A stretch of DNA of 37,211 nucleotides from JBDRLU01 sp043812795 (GTDB lineage: Bacteria > Chloroflexota > Dehalococcoidia > Dehalococcoidales > UBA2162). The notes under the pieces are model-generated. The model did not search any database. It saw only the letters and a program-made list of their open reading frames with translations, and was not told the DNA's origin. The stretch is from NCBI GenBank assembly GCA_043812795.1, contig JBDRLU010000045.1:1-37211 (forward strand). Direction: 5' to 3'. Below, in pieces: positions 6,965 to 15,011 of the stretch; within the stretch, counting starts at the first letter, position 1, and every line of letters starts with the position of its first letter. The translations under genes were made by a program, and so were the position numbers.

Positions 6965-9418
6965 ATGCCACAGACTGATAAAACAAACAAACGCCACGGA
7001 ATCAAGCACCCGGAGTTTATCCCGATACTCATCGATGGAATTCTGCTACTGATAATCTTCGCCGTGGCCCTTTATTTTCGTATCGCACTCCCCTACGATA
7101 AAGTCTTTACCGATGTCGGGATAAAGTTCAGCGGCTCGGATACTTACGCTCACATGACCCTGGTAGATAATATCGTCCACAACTTCCCGCACGTAACTTC
7201 CTTCGACCCTTACATGCTTTATCCCGGCGGTGCTGGAATAGGTACCGCCAATTTCTTCGACCTTTTTCTGGCCACCATTATCTGGATAATCGGCCTGGGT
7301 TCACCGAGTCAACACCTCATTGACGTTATCGGCGTCTATTACCCGGCAATACTGGGAGCACTGACCATTTTCCCGGTTTACTTTATCGGCAGAGCGCTGG
7401 CCAGCCGCTGGGCCGGTATCTTCGCTGCCGGCTTGATTTCTTTTATGCCGGGGGAATTTATGGGACGGTCGATACTTGGTTTTACTGACCACCACGTTGC
7501 CGAGGCATTATTCTCGACCACGGTTATCGCGTTCTTAATCCTGGCTATCAGGTCGGCACGTAGTAAAGAGCTAACTCTCCGCAGCCTCTGGCCTGGTAAT
7601 TGGAAAACGAACCTTAAACCTATTTTATACAGCGCTCTGGCGGGGCTTTTCTTAGCCATCTACCTGTATACCTGGATGGGGGCACTACTTTTTATCTTTA
7701 TCACCGCTCTCTTTTTTGTGGCGCAATTCGTCATTGACCACCTCAGGCACAAGTCCAGTGATTATCTAGCCGTGGTAGGTTTCGTCTTTTTCCTTGTCAC
7801 CACCCTGATAATCGCTCCAATCCTGCCCAGGCTCGGTCTCACGCATATCATGATCATGACCGTCGCTACTCTGCTACCAATAGCGGCCAACTGGCTCTCC
7901 CATCTATTGACAGCGAAAAACGCGAAAACAGCTTATTACCCGCTGGCGCTGCTCGGGCTCGGAGTGGTCGGGCTAGGCGCCATCCGTCTTATCAGTCCCT
8001 CACTTTTCACGTACGCGTTCAGCTACTTCAGCATCTTCCGGCCAATGGGGGCATCTTTGACCACTATTGAGATGCAGCCCCTTATTTCTTCAAACTACAA
8101 CCCGGCAATCGCTATTGCCTGGGGGAATTTTGCCACCTGTTTTTTCATTGCTCCTTTAGGTCTTGTGCTGCTGCTTTATTCTATGATTAAAGCGGGTAGT
8201 GCTGAGAAGACTCTGGTCGCCATATGGAGCCTTGTAATGTTGGCTGCCACTATCGGGCAACGCCGCTTTGGCTACTATTTTGCCGTCAATGTTGCCTTGC
8301 TTTCGGGTTACCTCTTCTGGTGGGTTCTAATGAAAACGGGGCTCATTGAATATGGGACGAAACAACCAGCCGTAGAAATAGGCGGCAGAAGGGCCAGGAC
8401 AAAAAAAGAGCGTTCACAGACTCTGTTGGGTTATGTTAACTTAGGTTTAGCCATTGTTATCATCGTACTTATAGTTCTCGCTGGTGGCGGTGAAACCAGC
8501 AAATATCCGAGTATGGTGGTATCGGCCAAGGTTACAGCCAGCCGGGTAAGCTACGCTCCCAGCGATAGCTGGGTAAGCTCACTCACCTGGCTGAAAGATA
8601 ACAGCCCGGAGCCTTTCGGCGACCCCGATTTCTATTATCACCTAGAGACGAATACTCAGTACCGTTCGCTGAACTGGCTAAAGGCTAATGTGCCCAACCC
8701 CACCGGCGACCCGAACTTCTACAATCAGTTACCGGAAAGCTATGACTATCCTGCATCCGCTTATGGTGTTCTCTCGTGGTGGGACTACGGCTACTGGATT
8801 GAACGTATTGCCCACCGCATCCCCAATGCTAACCCAAGCCAGGAACACGTCAGCGTAGTTGCGGTCGCCAATTTCCTCACTTCCCAAAACGAGACCTCGG
8901 CCGACACAATAGCCCAGGAATTGGGGACAAAGTACATTGTTATCGACTATGACACACCCACGAGCAAATTCTATGCCGTCATTCTCTGGGCAGGCAAGCC
9001 GCAATCGGACTTTTTCGATATTTACTATCTACCCCAAGACAATCTGTTGCAGCCCGTGCAGCTCTTTCACCCGGCATATTACCACTCAACCTCCACCCGG
9101 CTCTTTAACTTTGACGGTAATGCGGTAACACCCGACAAAGTGTTGGTAATTTCTTACGAAGACAGGGAAACCGATAAAGGCCAGCCGTATAAGCTTCTCA
9201 CGAGCGCCAACGAGCTTAACAGCTACGAAGAAGCCCAAGCCTATCTCGCCAGCCAGCAATCAGGCAATTATCGTATAGTCGGTGTTAATCCGTTCATCAG
9301 CCCGATACCACTGGAAGCTGTCACCAGCTACGAGCTGGTCTACAGTTCCGAGGGTGCAAGAGCGGTATCAACAGTCGGAGACGTACCGGAATTAAAGATT
9401 TTCCGGCGCATCAATTAA
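6965..9418 (+). CDS. STT3-family oligosaccharyltransferase
   Basis: The protein has 817 residues, with about 13 membrane segments (to about residue 510) followed by a soluble C-terminal domain. Hallmarks of STT3/AglB/PglB are all present: an acidic first-loop site GSDTYAH (Asp59), a TDHHVAEALFS motif (Asp175) and the signature WWDYGYW (605-611) that recognises the +2 Ser/Thr of the acceptor sequon. These enzymes transfer a lipid-linked glycan to asparagine on exported proteins. No lipid-glycan assembly genes are in the window. Just before WWDYG two tandem copies of a 22-residue segment occur at 539-560 and 568-589 (SLxWLKxNxPxPxGDPxFY), identical at 14 positions. The gene ends 3 bases from the convergent phage cassette. 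Confidence 0.93.
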   Translation: MPQTDKTNKRHGIKHPEFIPILIDGILLLIIFAVALYFRIALPYDKVFTDVGIKFSGSDTYAHMTLVDNIVHNFPHVTSFDPYMLYPGGAGIGTANFFDLFLATIIWIIGLGSPSQHLIDVIGVYYPAILGALTIFPVYFIGRALASRWAGIFAAGLISFMPGEFMGRSILGFTDHHVAEALFSTTVIAFLILAIRSARSKELTLRSLWPGNWKTNLKPILYSALAGLFLAIYLYTWMGALLFIFITALFFVAQFVIDHLRHKSSDYLAVVGFVFFLVTTLIIAPILPRLGLTHIMIMTVATLLPIAANWLSHLLTAKNAKTAYYPLALLGLGVVGLGAIRLISPSLFTYAFSYFSIFRPMGASLTTIEMQPLISSNYNPAIAIAWGNFATCFFIAPLGLVLLLYSMIKAGSAEKTLVAIWSLVMLAATIGQRRFGYYFAVNVALLSGYLFWWVLMKTGLIEYGTKQPAVEIGGRRARTKKERSQTLLGYVNLGLAIVIIVLIVLAGGGETSKYPSMVVSAKVTASRVSYAPSDSWVSSLTWLKDNSPEPFGDPDFYYHLETNTQYRSLNWLKANVPNPTGDPNFYNQLPESYDYPASAYGVLSWWDYGYWIERIAHRIPNANPSQEHVSVVAVANFLTSQNETSADTIAQELGTKYIVIDYDTPTSKFYAVILWAGKPQSDFFDIYYLPQDNLLQPVQLFHPAYYHSTSTRLFNFDGNAVTPDKVLVISYEDRETDKGQPYKLLTSANELNSYEEAQAYLASQQSGNYRIVGVNPFISPIPLEAVTSYELVYSSEGARAVSTVGDVPELKIFRRIN

Positions 9419-9421
9419 TAC

Positions 9422-9634
9422 TCAGGCATAAACCGCAATCACTACCGCTTCTTTGGCATTATGCTCATCGAAGAAAATAACGGCCACCCGCCTCTCCAGA
9501 ACCATTTCGACCGCCGGTAAATTCCGGGCCACCGCAATATCTTCCAAATAGACTTTATAGCTGCCAGCCAGTTGCACTGTGGCAGTATAAGTACCGGAAT
9601 CAAAGCTTTTAAGCACGCCCTTTCGCAAACTCAT
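9422..9634 (-). CDS. Small protein at the end of the phage cassette
   Basis: This is a 70-residue protein if it begins at the ATG at 9634 (MSLRKGVLKSFDSGTYTATVQLAGS). That start has GAAGG 5 bases upstream; an alternative ATG at 9646 has GGAGG touching it, which is too close. The sequence looks like a small beta-rich fold (TYTATVQLAGSYKVYLEDIAVARNLP, then RRVAVIFFDEHNAKEAVVIAVY), similar in style to short phage tail or baseplate accessory proteins. It directly follows the tail/propeller gene (about 25 bases) and is the last gene of the cassette. Function is not known. Confidence 0.65.
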   Translation of the reverse strand: MSLRKGVLKSFDSGTYTATVQLAGSYKVYLEDIAVARNLPAVEMVLERRVAVIFFDEHNAKEAVVIAVYA

Positions 9635-9659
9635 AATAGCCTTCATCCTCCAAATATCG

Positions 9660-11648
9660 CTACACTGTCCCCAGTGACAGTTGTTGCCGGTATTCGCCAC
9701 GGCGGGGCTGGTAGAATAATGTCAGCCCGAGCACCCTTTTTTTATCGGCAATAAGCCCGGCCCGGCCGTCGGTAATATCGATAACATCGTATAGCTGCTG
9801 ACCACAGTTGACCGGAATTAAAATGGCACCACTGGCTGAACTTATCTCAGTTTTTCTCAGGTAAGCCTCGCCCCGCTGCCCCGCTTCGATAACGCTATTT
9901 ATGTTTCTATCAGTCAGTTGATGGAGCCGGTCCGCCAGCCCGGTGATTTGCTCCCAGGCGAAGGAATCAACAATCACCGGCTGGCCATTAGCTGGATTGC
10001 AACCTTCCACCTGAACCCGATTGGTCTCCCACGCCGCCTGACGATATTTACCCTCGACAACAGGGTGTTGTCCATAAGAATATGCTGAACTGTCAGAGGA
10101 CTGGGGATACACTACGCAAGCTTTATTGCCTTCAACAAACAACAGGTCGGGGACAAAAGAGAGTAACCGGTTGATGATGGTCTCGCCACTATTGCCCGGA
10201 CTAATCGTGAAATCAGGGTGGTAGCTGGTGATAAGTGCCGATTGAGATTGGGATTCCAGCTTCAGCCCAACCCGTGCCAGAACGAAGGCAAGCAGGTCTT
10301 CGACGGCCATCTCATTAATAATTTTGTTCCAGCGGAACTGGTGTCTCGCCTGCCAGTTCTTTATGGAACTCCAACCATCATGGGCATAGAGGAAAAGGCT
10401 GGCTTTACCGCCGGCAATGACGTGTTCATAGGCCTCCAGACGAAAAGATTGTCCGGCACTATACTCACTTCCCTGCGAAGTGATATAACCCGGGCTGACT
10501 TCAAGCTGGCAGCCTGGTCCCAGTAGTGCCGGAAGCGAAGCATAGCCGCCGTCATCATTCCTCAGCTCAACCGTCAGCCGGCCTGAACCTTCGGTGATTT
10601 CCTGCTTCAGAGAAAGAACGTCCGCCGTCAAGTCCAGGTTTTGCACTGTTAACGAGGCTCTCCACACGCCGCTGGCACAGGACAGCCAGCCATAGTCGTC
10701 ACCATGGATAATCGCTAATCCGTACTGGCTCGATAGATTAAACGGGACCGGCTCATGCCACAGGTTATCAGTAAATTTAGTATCCGGAACTGAGTACGAC
10801 CAGAACGGCCGTTGATATGCTTCATTTCCGGCAAATTTTTCCACGTAAAAGCAGCGGCAAACATCCGGCTTGTCCAGAAACACCTGGGCATACTGAAAAT
10901 CACCGTCCGAAGGCGCCGAGGCTAACTCTTTCAGAGTTGACCACGTACCGACGGCAACACCACCACCATCGCCATAAACCAAACTCCACAGTTTGAAGTT
11001 GCCATTGCTATGCTGGCCGGTAATAAGTAGATTCCAGTCTGTGTCATAGACCACCGCTACCCCGCTCAGGTCATCAGTCGTCTTATCCCAGGCTGATTTA
11101 GCCTGCCAGTTGCCGCCAACATGCTTTTTCGCATAGAGAACCGACTGGTCGGCAAAGAAGATAGCTAAATCACCATTGGGTTTATACGCCGCCGCCAAGC
11201 CATTGACCGCGGTCGTCGGAGAATAATCGATAAACTCGGGACTACCCCAGTTAACACCGCAGTCAGTGCTTTTGATACGCTTGATTTCACGACTTGAATT
11301 TATCCAGAAGATAGAAACCTCTGCCCCCAGCGAAGCGGCGGCGACTACGATACAGTTATATTGGTTGGTGTAAGTCCAGGCCGTGAAATCGGACGAAGGT
11401 CCGGGATTAGCCACCCTTTGCCAGTACAGCTTCTGACCATCAACCGGGAAGGTTATCCTTGCCCGGATAAGCGAACCATCTTCGGGCATGGTCGCCGCAT
11501 GAAAGAATTCATCTTCCGTACCAGTATAAAGCCTTGACCAATCAAGCCTGACGACGCCACCGATTTTGTTCTTCGCCTCCACTTTCACATACGGAGTGGC
11601 CGAGGCCTGCTTTTGAGCCGCCAGCAAAGTGGCTGATAGAGTACGCAT
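9660..11648 (-). CDS. Large phage tail-like protein with propeller-like repeats
   Basis: The protein has 662 residues. A longer frame to 11846 exists, but the ATG at 11648 has AAGGATGG upstream and overlaps the previous gene's stop by one base (TAATG), so it is preferred. The N-terminal part (about 1-55) reads PYVKVEAKNKIGGVVRLDW. Residues about 80-330 contain repeated units with Trp and Asp-rich turns (STDCGVNWGSPEFI, AYKPNGDLAIFFAD, VVYDTDWNLLITGQHSNGNF) like a BNR/sialidase-type beta-propeller. The C-terminal half (LTVELRNDDGGY, ETIINRLLSFVPDLLFVEGN, then TDITDGRAGL-like turns) resembles tail or baseplate hub proteins. It probably recognises the host or forms the tail tip. It is the largest gene of the cassette and the only one of clear tail character. 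Confidence 0.7.
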   Translation of the reverse strand: MRTLSATLLAAQKQASATPYVKVEAKNKIGGVVRLDWSRLYTGTEDEFFHAATMPEDGSLIRARITFPVDGQKLYWQRVANPGPSSDFTAWTYTNQYNCIVVAAASLGAEVSIFWINSSREIKRIKSTDCGVNWGSPEFIDYSPTTAVNGLAAAYKPNGDLAIFFADQSVLYAKKHVGGNWQAKSAWDKTTDDLSGVAVVYDTDWNLLITGQHSNGNFKLWSLVYGDGGGVAVGTWSTLKELASAPSDGDFQYAQVFLDKPDVCRCFYVEKFAGNEAYQRPFWSYSVPDTKFTDNLWHEPVPFNLSSQYGLAIIHGDDYGWLSCASGVWRASLTVQNLDLTADVLSLKQEITEGSGRLTVELRNDDGGYASLPALLGPGCQLEVSPGYITSQGSEYSAGQSFRLEAYEHVIAGGKASLFLYAHDGWSSIKNWQARHQFRWNKIINEMAVEDLLAFVLARVGLKLESQSQSALITSYHPDFTISPGNSGETIINRLLSFVPDLLFVEGNKACVVYPQSSDSSAYSYGQHPVVEGKYRQAAWETNRVQVEGCNPANGQPVIVDSFAWEQITGLADRLHQLTDRNINSVIEAGQRGEAYLRKTEISSASGAILIPVNCGQQLYDVIDITDGRAGLIADKKRVLGLTLFYQPRRGEYRQQLSLGTV

Positions 11649-11890
11649 TATTGTCCATCCTTTTGGTCGGGGATATAATCTTTTCCCCAGAAAAGATGCC
11701 CGGCGATATAGCCGAGGGAAAAGGCCAGCAAGAACCAGAAGATTAAACCCCACAGCCAGTGCCCGAGGATTGCTCCTGCGGCCACCAGACCGACAAGCCA
11801 AAGTCCCTCCAGTTTGTGCCAGGTGTCCCGCAGAATATAAGTCCACGGACGCCCGCCGATTTTCGACCAGAGTTTGTGGTACCAGTCCAT
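11648..11890 (-). CDS. Small two-helix membrane protein, holin-like
   Basis: This is an 80-residue protein from the ATG at 11890 (MDWYHKLWSKIGGRPWTYILRD), which has GGGAG 8 bases upstream. A TTG at 11911 in the same frame is less attractive. Two hydrophobic segments (LWLVGLVAAGAILGHWLWGLIFWFLLAF and onward to about residue 65) are followed by a polar, charged tail (WGKDYIPDQKDGQ). The size, topology and place between the head-tail adaptor and tail genes suggest a holin, but no endolysin is seen nearby. It could also be a superinfection-exclusion or tail-anchored protein. Confidence 0.65.
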   Translation of the reverse strand: MDWYHKLWSKIGGRPWTYILRDTWHKLEGLWLVGLVAAGAILGHWLWGLIFWFLLAFSLGYIAGHLFWGKDYIPDQKDGQ

Positions 11891-11917
11891 TGGCTTAACT
11901 CCCGCTGACAACCTGAT

Positions 11918-12553
11918 TCATTGAGGACCATAATCGGTTGTTTTGGACAGGATGGGATAATAGGGTTTATAAAAAGAGCGGATTCTCACTTTGTTTCGCC
12001 GTCCCAGCCTCTTCAACTCATCCTTAAAATCATTGAGTTTCGCTTTGCCCCACGCCAGCAGTTCCGCGGGGGGAAGCGTACCTCCCACATTGACCCGGTT
12101 GATAGCATAGACCGCCCATTCAATAGCGGCGTAGCCAGCCGCCCCGACAGCAACCAAGTCCTCGTACCGGGATGGAATCGTTGAGCCGGAAGCATCAAGG
12201 GTATGCAGTTTACCGTAATAAATATAGGCGTTGCTACCATCGGGCACTTCATCACCGAGCAACGTCAGGGTGTCAGCCCACAGACTAAAACGTTGATAGC
12301 ACTGGGGAAATTTATCCACCGGGTACTCCACTGCTTCCACCACGATGCGGCCGGTTAAGGTGGTGATATCAAGCTCGCGGGAGCCGGAGGTAGTCGCTTT
12401 GACTACCTTTTGCTCGTCAGGCAAGGCTTCGGAAAAGTCCCTAACGACATGAGCGATATGCCGGTCCAGTTCATCATTTGTCCAGCGGTAGTTGTCCGCA
12501 TCTTCGTCATGCAGGTCGCGCCGGACAACCGTCCTCATTTCGGATAAATTCAT
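11918..12553 (-). CDS. Phage head-tail connector/adaptor protein
   Basis: This is a 211-residue protein. The N-terminus MNLSEMRTVVRRDLHDEDADNYRWTNDELDRHIAHVVRDFSEALP is the pattern of gp6-like head-tail adaptors: a helical DNA-end-facing domain with W-(T/S)-D/N-x-E-L. A middle beta-rich part (TTSGSRELDITTLTGRIVVEAVEYP) and a helical end (AAIEWAVYAINRVNVGG, then LKRLGRRNKVRIRSFY) follow. Family knowledge places such proteins as a ring on the portal that joins head and tail. GGAGG lies about 10 bases before the ATG. It lies after the LamG-containing gene rather than beside the portal, an unusual order. Confidence 0.7.
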   Translation of the reverse strand: MNLSEMRTVVRRDLHDEDADNYRWTNDELDRHIAHVVRDFSEALPDEQKVVKATTSGSRELDITTLTGRIVVEAVEYPVDKFPQCYQRFSLWADTLTLLGDEVPDGSNAYIYYGKLHTLDASGSTIPSRYEDLVAVGAAGYAAIEWAVYAINRVNVGGTLPPAELLAWGKAKLNDFKDELKRLGRRNKVRIRSFYKPYYPILSKTTDYGPQ

Positions 12554-12583
12554 CTATGCTGCACCTCCTCTTCGCTAGGTCAC

Positions 12584-12790
12584 TTACCTTACTTCGACTC
12601 GTTCCAGTTTTTCACAAGGTAAGCCTTCATCATGCCGGCAAATTTCTAAATCGCAAAAGGATATTTCCTCATTGGGCTGGCCTTCATGCAGGCTAACGGC
12701 TTTAGCCGAGTAGCCCCTGGCCTCAGCCATCAAAGACCGGGCATCCGTTTCATTATCAAAGGATAAATCGAGTCTCACTCGATATTTCAT
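12584..12790 (-). CDS. Small hypothetical protein of the phage cassette
   Basis: This is a 68-residue protein starting at the ATG at 12790 (MKYRVRLDLSFDNETDARSLMAEARGYSAKAV). GGAGG lies 5 bases before that ATG, and the start overlaps the stop of the preceding gene (ATGA), showing translational coupling. The alternative ATG at 12802 lies upstream of the ribosome site. It has a beta-alpha pattern followed by two Cys in FCDLEICRHDEGLPCEK. No family is recognised. Confidence 0.7.
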   Translation of the reverse strand: MKYRVRLDLSFDNETDARSLMAEARGYSAKAVSLHEGQPNEEISFCDLEICRHDEGLPCEKLERVEVR

Positions 12791-13404
12791 CGGTACCTCC
12801 ATTTGGTAGCCAGATAGTTCTGCTGGATTTCCAGCGGCGTCAGTGCCCGCTGGTAAAGCCTGATTTCGCCCAGCAGACCGTTAAGCCAATATGCACTATG
12901 GGCATTATTCGCTCCGATGGTGGTCGCCCCACCCGCCGGAGTAAGAGTACTGCACACTGCTAAGGCTAACTGCTCCCCATTCCGATAGCCGTAAGCCGGC
13001 GACCCACGACTAAAGGTGAATGCAAGGTAATTGAAATTATCTGTACTCGGCAAACACGGCACGGATAGGACCAGAAGACCGCGGTACCACAAATCAATAC
13101 TGCCGTTATTCAGGTCTTTGAACAAAGACAGGTTGTCACTATTGCAGGAATAGAGATAGGCCTGGCCCTGGGTAGTTTTCAGATTTATCCAGACTTCTAT
13201 TGTCCCGGCCGCCGGCGCAAAAAGGTTGGAATTGGGTAGCTCGATGTAATCATCCATTCCATCAAAATTCCGGCCATGTGGTCGCCACGAAGCGCCAGCC
13301 ACGGTAGCCAGATGGCCATAAGCATCCTTCGACAGAAAAGAGGCACCGTCCGGCTCATACAGGGGCAGGTAAAGCACCAGACTTTGGTCACAAACGAAGT
13401 TCAT
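12787..13404 (-). CDS. LamG/concanavalin-like lectin domain protein
   Basis: This 205-residue protein starts at MNFVCDQSLVLYLPLYEPDGASF; GAGG is upstream of the ATG at 13404, and the frame extends to 13479 only by overlapping the previous gene. The sequence follows the LamG/laminin-G-like jelly roll: FDGMDDYIELPN, GTIEVWINLKTTQGQAYLYS, NYLAFTFSRG, then GLLGEIRLYQRALTPLEIQQNYLA, which is the standard last motif. In phages such domains decorate capsids or tails and bind carbohydrates. Neighbours are capsid and tail genes, so a virion surface role is likely. Ca-binding residues cannot be assigned with confidence. Confidence 0.82.
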   Translation of the reverse strand: MNFVCDQSLVLYLPLYEPDGASFLSKDAYGHLATVAGASWRPHGRNFDGMDDYIELPNSNLFAPAAGTIEVWINLKTTQGQAYLYSCNSDNLSLFKDLNNGSIDLWYRGLLVLSVPCLPSTDNFNYLAFTFSRGSPAYGYRNGEQLALAVCSTLTPAGGATTIGANNAHSAYWLNGLLGEIRLYQRALTPLEIQQNYLATKWRYR

Positions 13405-13411
13405 AACTGCC

Positions 13412-13876
13412 TCACGACGCCGAATAGATAATCCGGACATAACTCGAGTTCTTGGCCTTGCCCACCGCGTTTTCCCCACCCGCCGTACCTGACTTGATGA
13501 CGAGGCGGAGCTCGAAAGGGACGCTACTGAAATTCGCTACCGGCTTGAAACGGCCGCTGTAGGTATATTCTTTGTAAGCAGAGGCATCAGCCGGATAAGT
13601 TACCTCAGGGTGCAGGTCGACCCAGGTGCCGCCTTTATTACGTGCCTGCCACTTGAACAAGACGGCTTCAGTAGCCCCGCTGGACTTGACCGCAGCGGTA
13701 AGCCCGAATTCGAATTCAATAACAGTACCCAGCGCCGGCGGATTAACCACAGCCTCTTCTACCGCTTCATAATCATCGGTGCTGGTGGTCTTTTCAGCAC
13801 TCCACTGCACTCCGTCCGAAGTCAGGTTGCCCTTGGCAAAAGGGTGTTCGATATGTTCGACTACTGTCATTACCAT
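13412..13876 (-). CDS. Hypothetical virion-associated protein
   Basis: This is a 154-residue protein with no recognised family. AGGAGG lies 6 bases before the ATG at 13876. Sequence is beta-rich with evenly spaced aromatic residues (VLFKWQARNKGGTWVDLHPEV, YKEYTYSGRFKPVANFSSVPFELRLVIKSG), as in immunoglobulin-like or discoidin-like decoration domains. It sits between the capsid gene and the LamG gene, so a head-decoration or fibre role is plausible. A perfect 10-bp hairpin immediately precedes its ribosome site. Confidence 0.7.
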   Translation of the reverse strand: MVMTVVEHIEHPFAKGNLTSDGVQWSAEKTTSTDDYEAVEEAVVNPPALGTVIEFEFGLTAAVKSSGATEAVLFKWQARNKGGTWVDLHPEVTYPADASAYKEYTYSGRFKPVANFSSVPFELRLVIKSGTAGGENAVGKAKNSSYVRIIYSAS

Positions 13877-13890
13877 CGCTTTCCTCCTAC

Positions 13891-13918
13891 GGGGAGTCCC
13901 GGTGTATTGGGACTCCCC
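13891..13918 (-). promoter_or_regulatory. Hairpin just upstream of the ribosome site, between capsid and downstream genes
   Basis: GGGGAGTCCC and GGGACTCCCC make a perfect 10-bp stem with an 8-base loop. On the minus strand it precedes the AGGAGG of the 154-residue protein by a few bases. No T-run follows, so transcription may continue. It could be an RNA-processing or stabilising hairpin that lets capsid mRNA accumulate. Confidence 0.55.
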
Positions 13919-14000
13919 TACTCTTAATCTAATCTCTAGTTACCTAAATCAACGATGCAAGAAAATACTCCCTTCCACTTGCCTGAGCGTATTACTCTTC

Positions 14001-14061
14001 CGTTCACCCTGAGCCTGTCGAAGGGTGAACTCTCGTGGTTCGACAAGCTCACCACGAGCGG
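14001..14061. repeat. GACAAGCTC-loop hairpin repeat, copy 1
   Basis: Two stem-loops: TTCACCCT/AGGGTGAA around GAGCCTGTCGA, and CTCGTGGT/ACCACGAG around TCGACAAGCTC. The two loops are near-complements of each other. A second copy lies at 35157-35227 with different but still fully paired stems. Here the repeat separates the major capsid gene from the next gene of the phage cassette. Confidence 0.8.
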
Positions 14062-14090
14062 AAACAAAAAGACATTCTCTGCAACAAGAT

Positions 14091-15011
14091 TTAGTCCTGA
14101 ACGCCGATTAAAGCAGCGGCCTTCACCGAGGCGAAGAGCGCCAGGGAAACATACCATTTGATGCGGGTACGGGTGGCATCCTTCGTCTCCAGCGAACCGA
14201 CGTGCTCTACGGTAAGATGTCCCGGCGCCGTCAGGCCGCAGAGCGCCCCTTCACCAAACTGGAGAGCATAAATGGTAGAGCAGGTACCGCCGGTGGTGTC
14301 CGTCTCGACGCTGTCGCTGACGACATGCGTATCCAGTATCCAGTCATTGACGCCGATGGGAACAGCATCCCAGAACTGGACAAAATTACCCCACTTATCG
14401 CGGTCGGTTTCCATCATGCCGCCGGCCGCCCTGACCAGGGCATTAATCTTGCGTCGGGAACGACGGCTCGTCAGCAACAGCGACGGCTTACCGCCCTTAA
14501 CGGCATCGATAAGTTGGTCGAGCATGGACAAAGTCAACGTTGCGCCGGTGGCACCGGCGGCAATCACCTGGGCGCCGGCACTGGTGGTATCGATGAGCTT
14601 CCTGATGCCATCGAACTGCTTGGCATCGCCCACCGAATCGCCATAGATAAAGGTATCATCGAATTTGTTTTTCAGTGCCTTCGCCTTCAATTCGATAACC
14701 GCCCCTTCCAGGTCCTGTAGATTAGAGCGGGTAGCCTTGAGGAAATTGTCCACATCGGCATCTCCACCCATAATCTTGAGGTTGGCGGTCTTCTGCTCGA
14801 AGGTCGGCGTTGATTCCGACCAGGTGTCACCCACGTCGTAAAAATCGATGCTGGGTAATGTTTTCTCCTGGTTATAGGTCAGGCCATTGCCCACGATTTC
14901 CACAAAGGGCATTTCCCGGAGGATGGGGGAGTCTTTAATAATCGTCTCCACCACCCCCTGGAGCAACATATCATTGGATAGTTTGGCTGCTTCCGCTAAA
15001 GTCAAAGCCAT
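14091..15011 (-). CDS. Phage major capsid protein (HK97 fold)
   Basis: This is a 306-residue protein. The opening (MALTLAEAAKLSNDMLLQGVVETIIKDSPILREMPFVEIVGNGLTYNQE) is the usual pattern of phage major capsid proteins of this group, followed by an E-loop-like stretch and FIYGDSVGDAKQFDGIRKLI. SLLLTSRRSRRKINALVRAAGG and the C-terminal HLTVEHVGSLETKDATRTRIKWYVSLALFASVKAAALIGV are also family-typical. It starts one base after the stop of the scaffold gene, with AGGAGG about 10 bases upstream. Together with the scaffold and portal genes it forms a head-assembly block. Confidence 0.88.
   Translation of the reverse strand: MALTLAEAAKLSNDMLLQGVVETIIKDSPILREMPFVEIVGNGLTYNQEKTLPSIDFYDVGDTWSESTPTFEQKTANLKIMGGDADVDNFLKATRSNLQDLEGAVIELKAKALKNKFDDTFIYGDSVGDAKQFDGIRKLIDTTSAGAQVIAAGATGATLTLSMLDQLIDAVKGGKPSLLLTSRRSRRKINALVRAAGGMMETDRDKWGNFVQFWDAVPIGVNDWILDTHVVSDSVETDTTGGTCSTIYALQFGEGALCGLTAPGHLTVEHVGSLETKDATRTRIKWYVSLALFASVKAAALIGVQD

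Noticed and set aside
11649..11846. Longer tail protein starting at 11846
   Set aside because: The extension is only the shadow of the membrane protein frame; the ATG at 11648 has a ribosome site and one-base overlap with the upstream stop.
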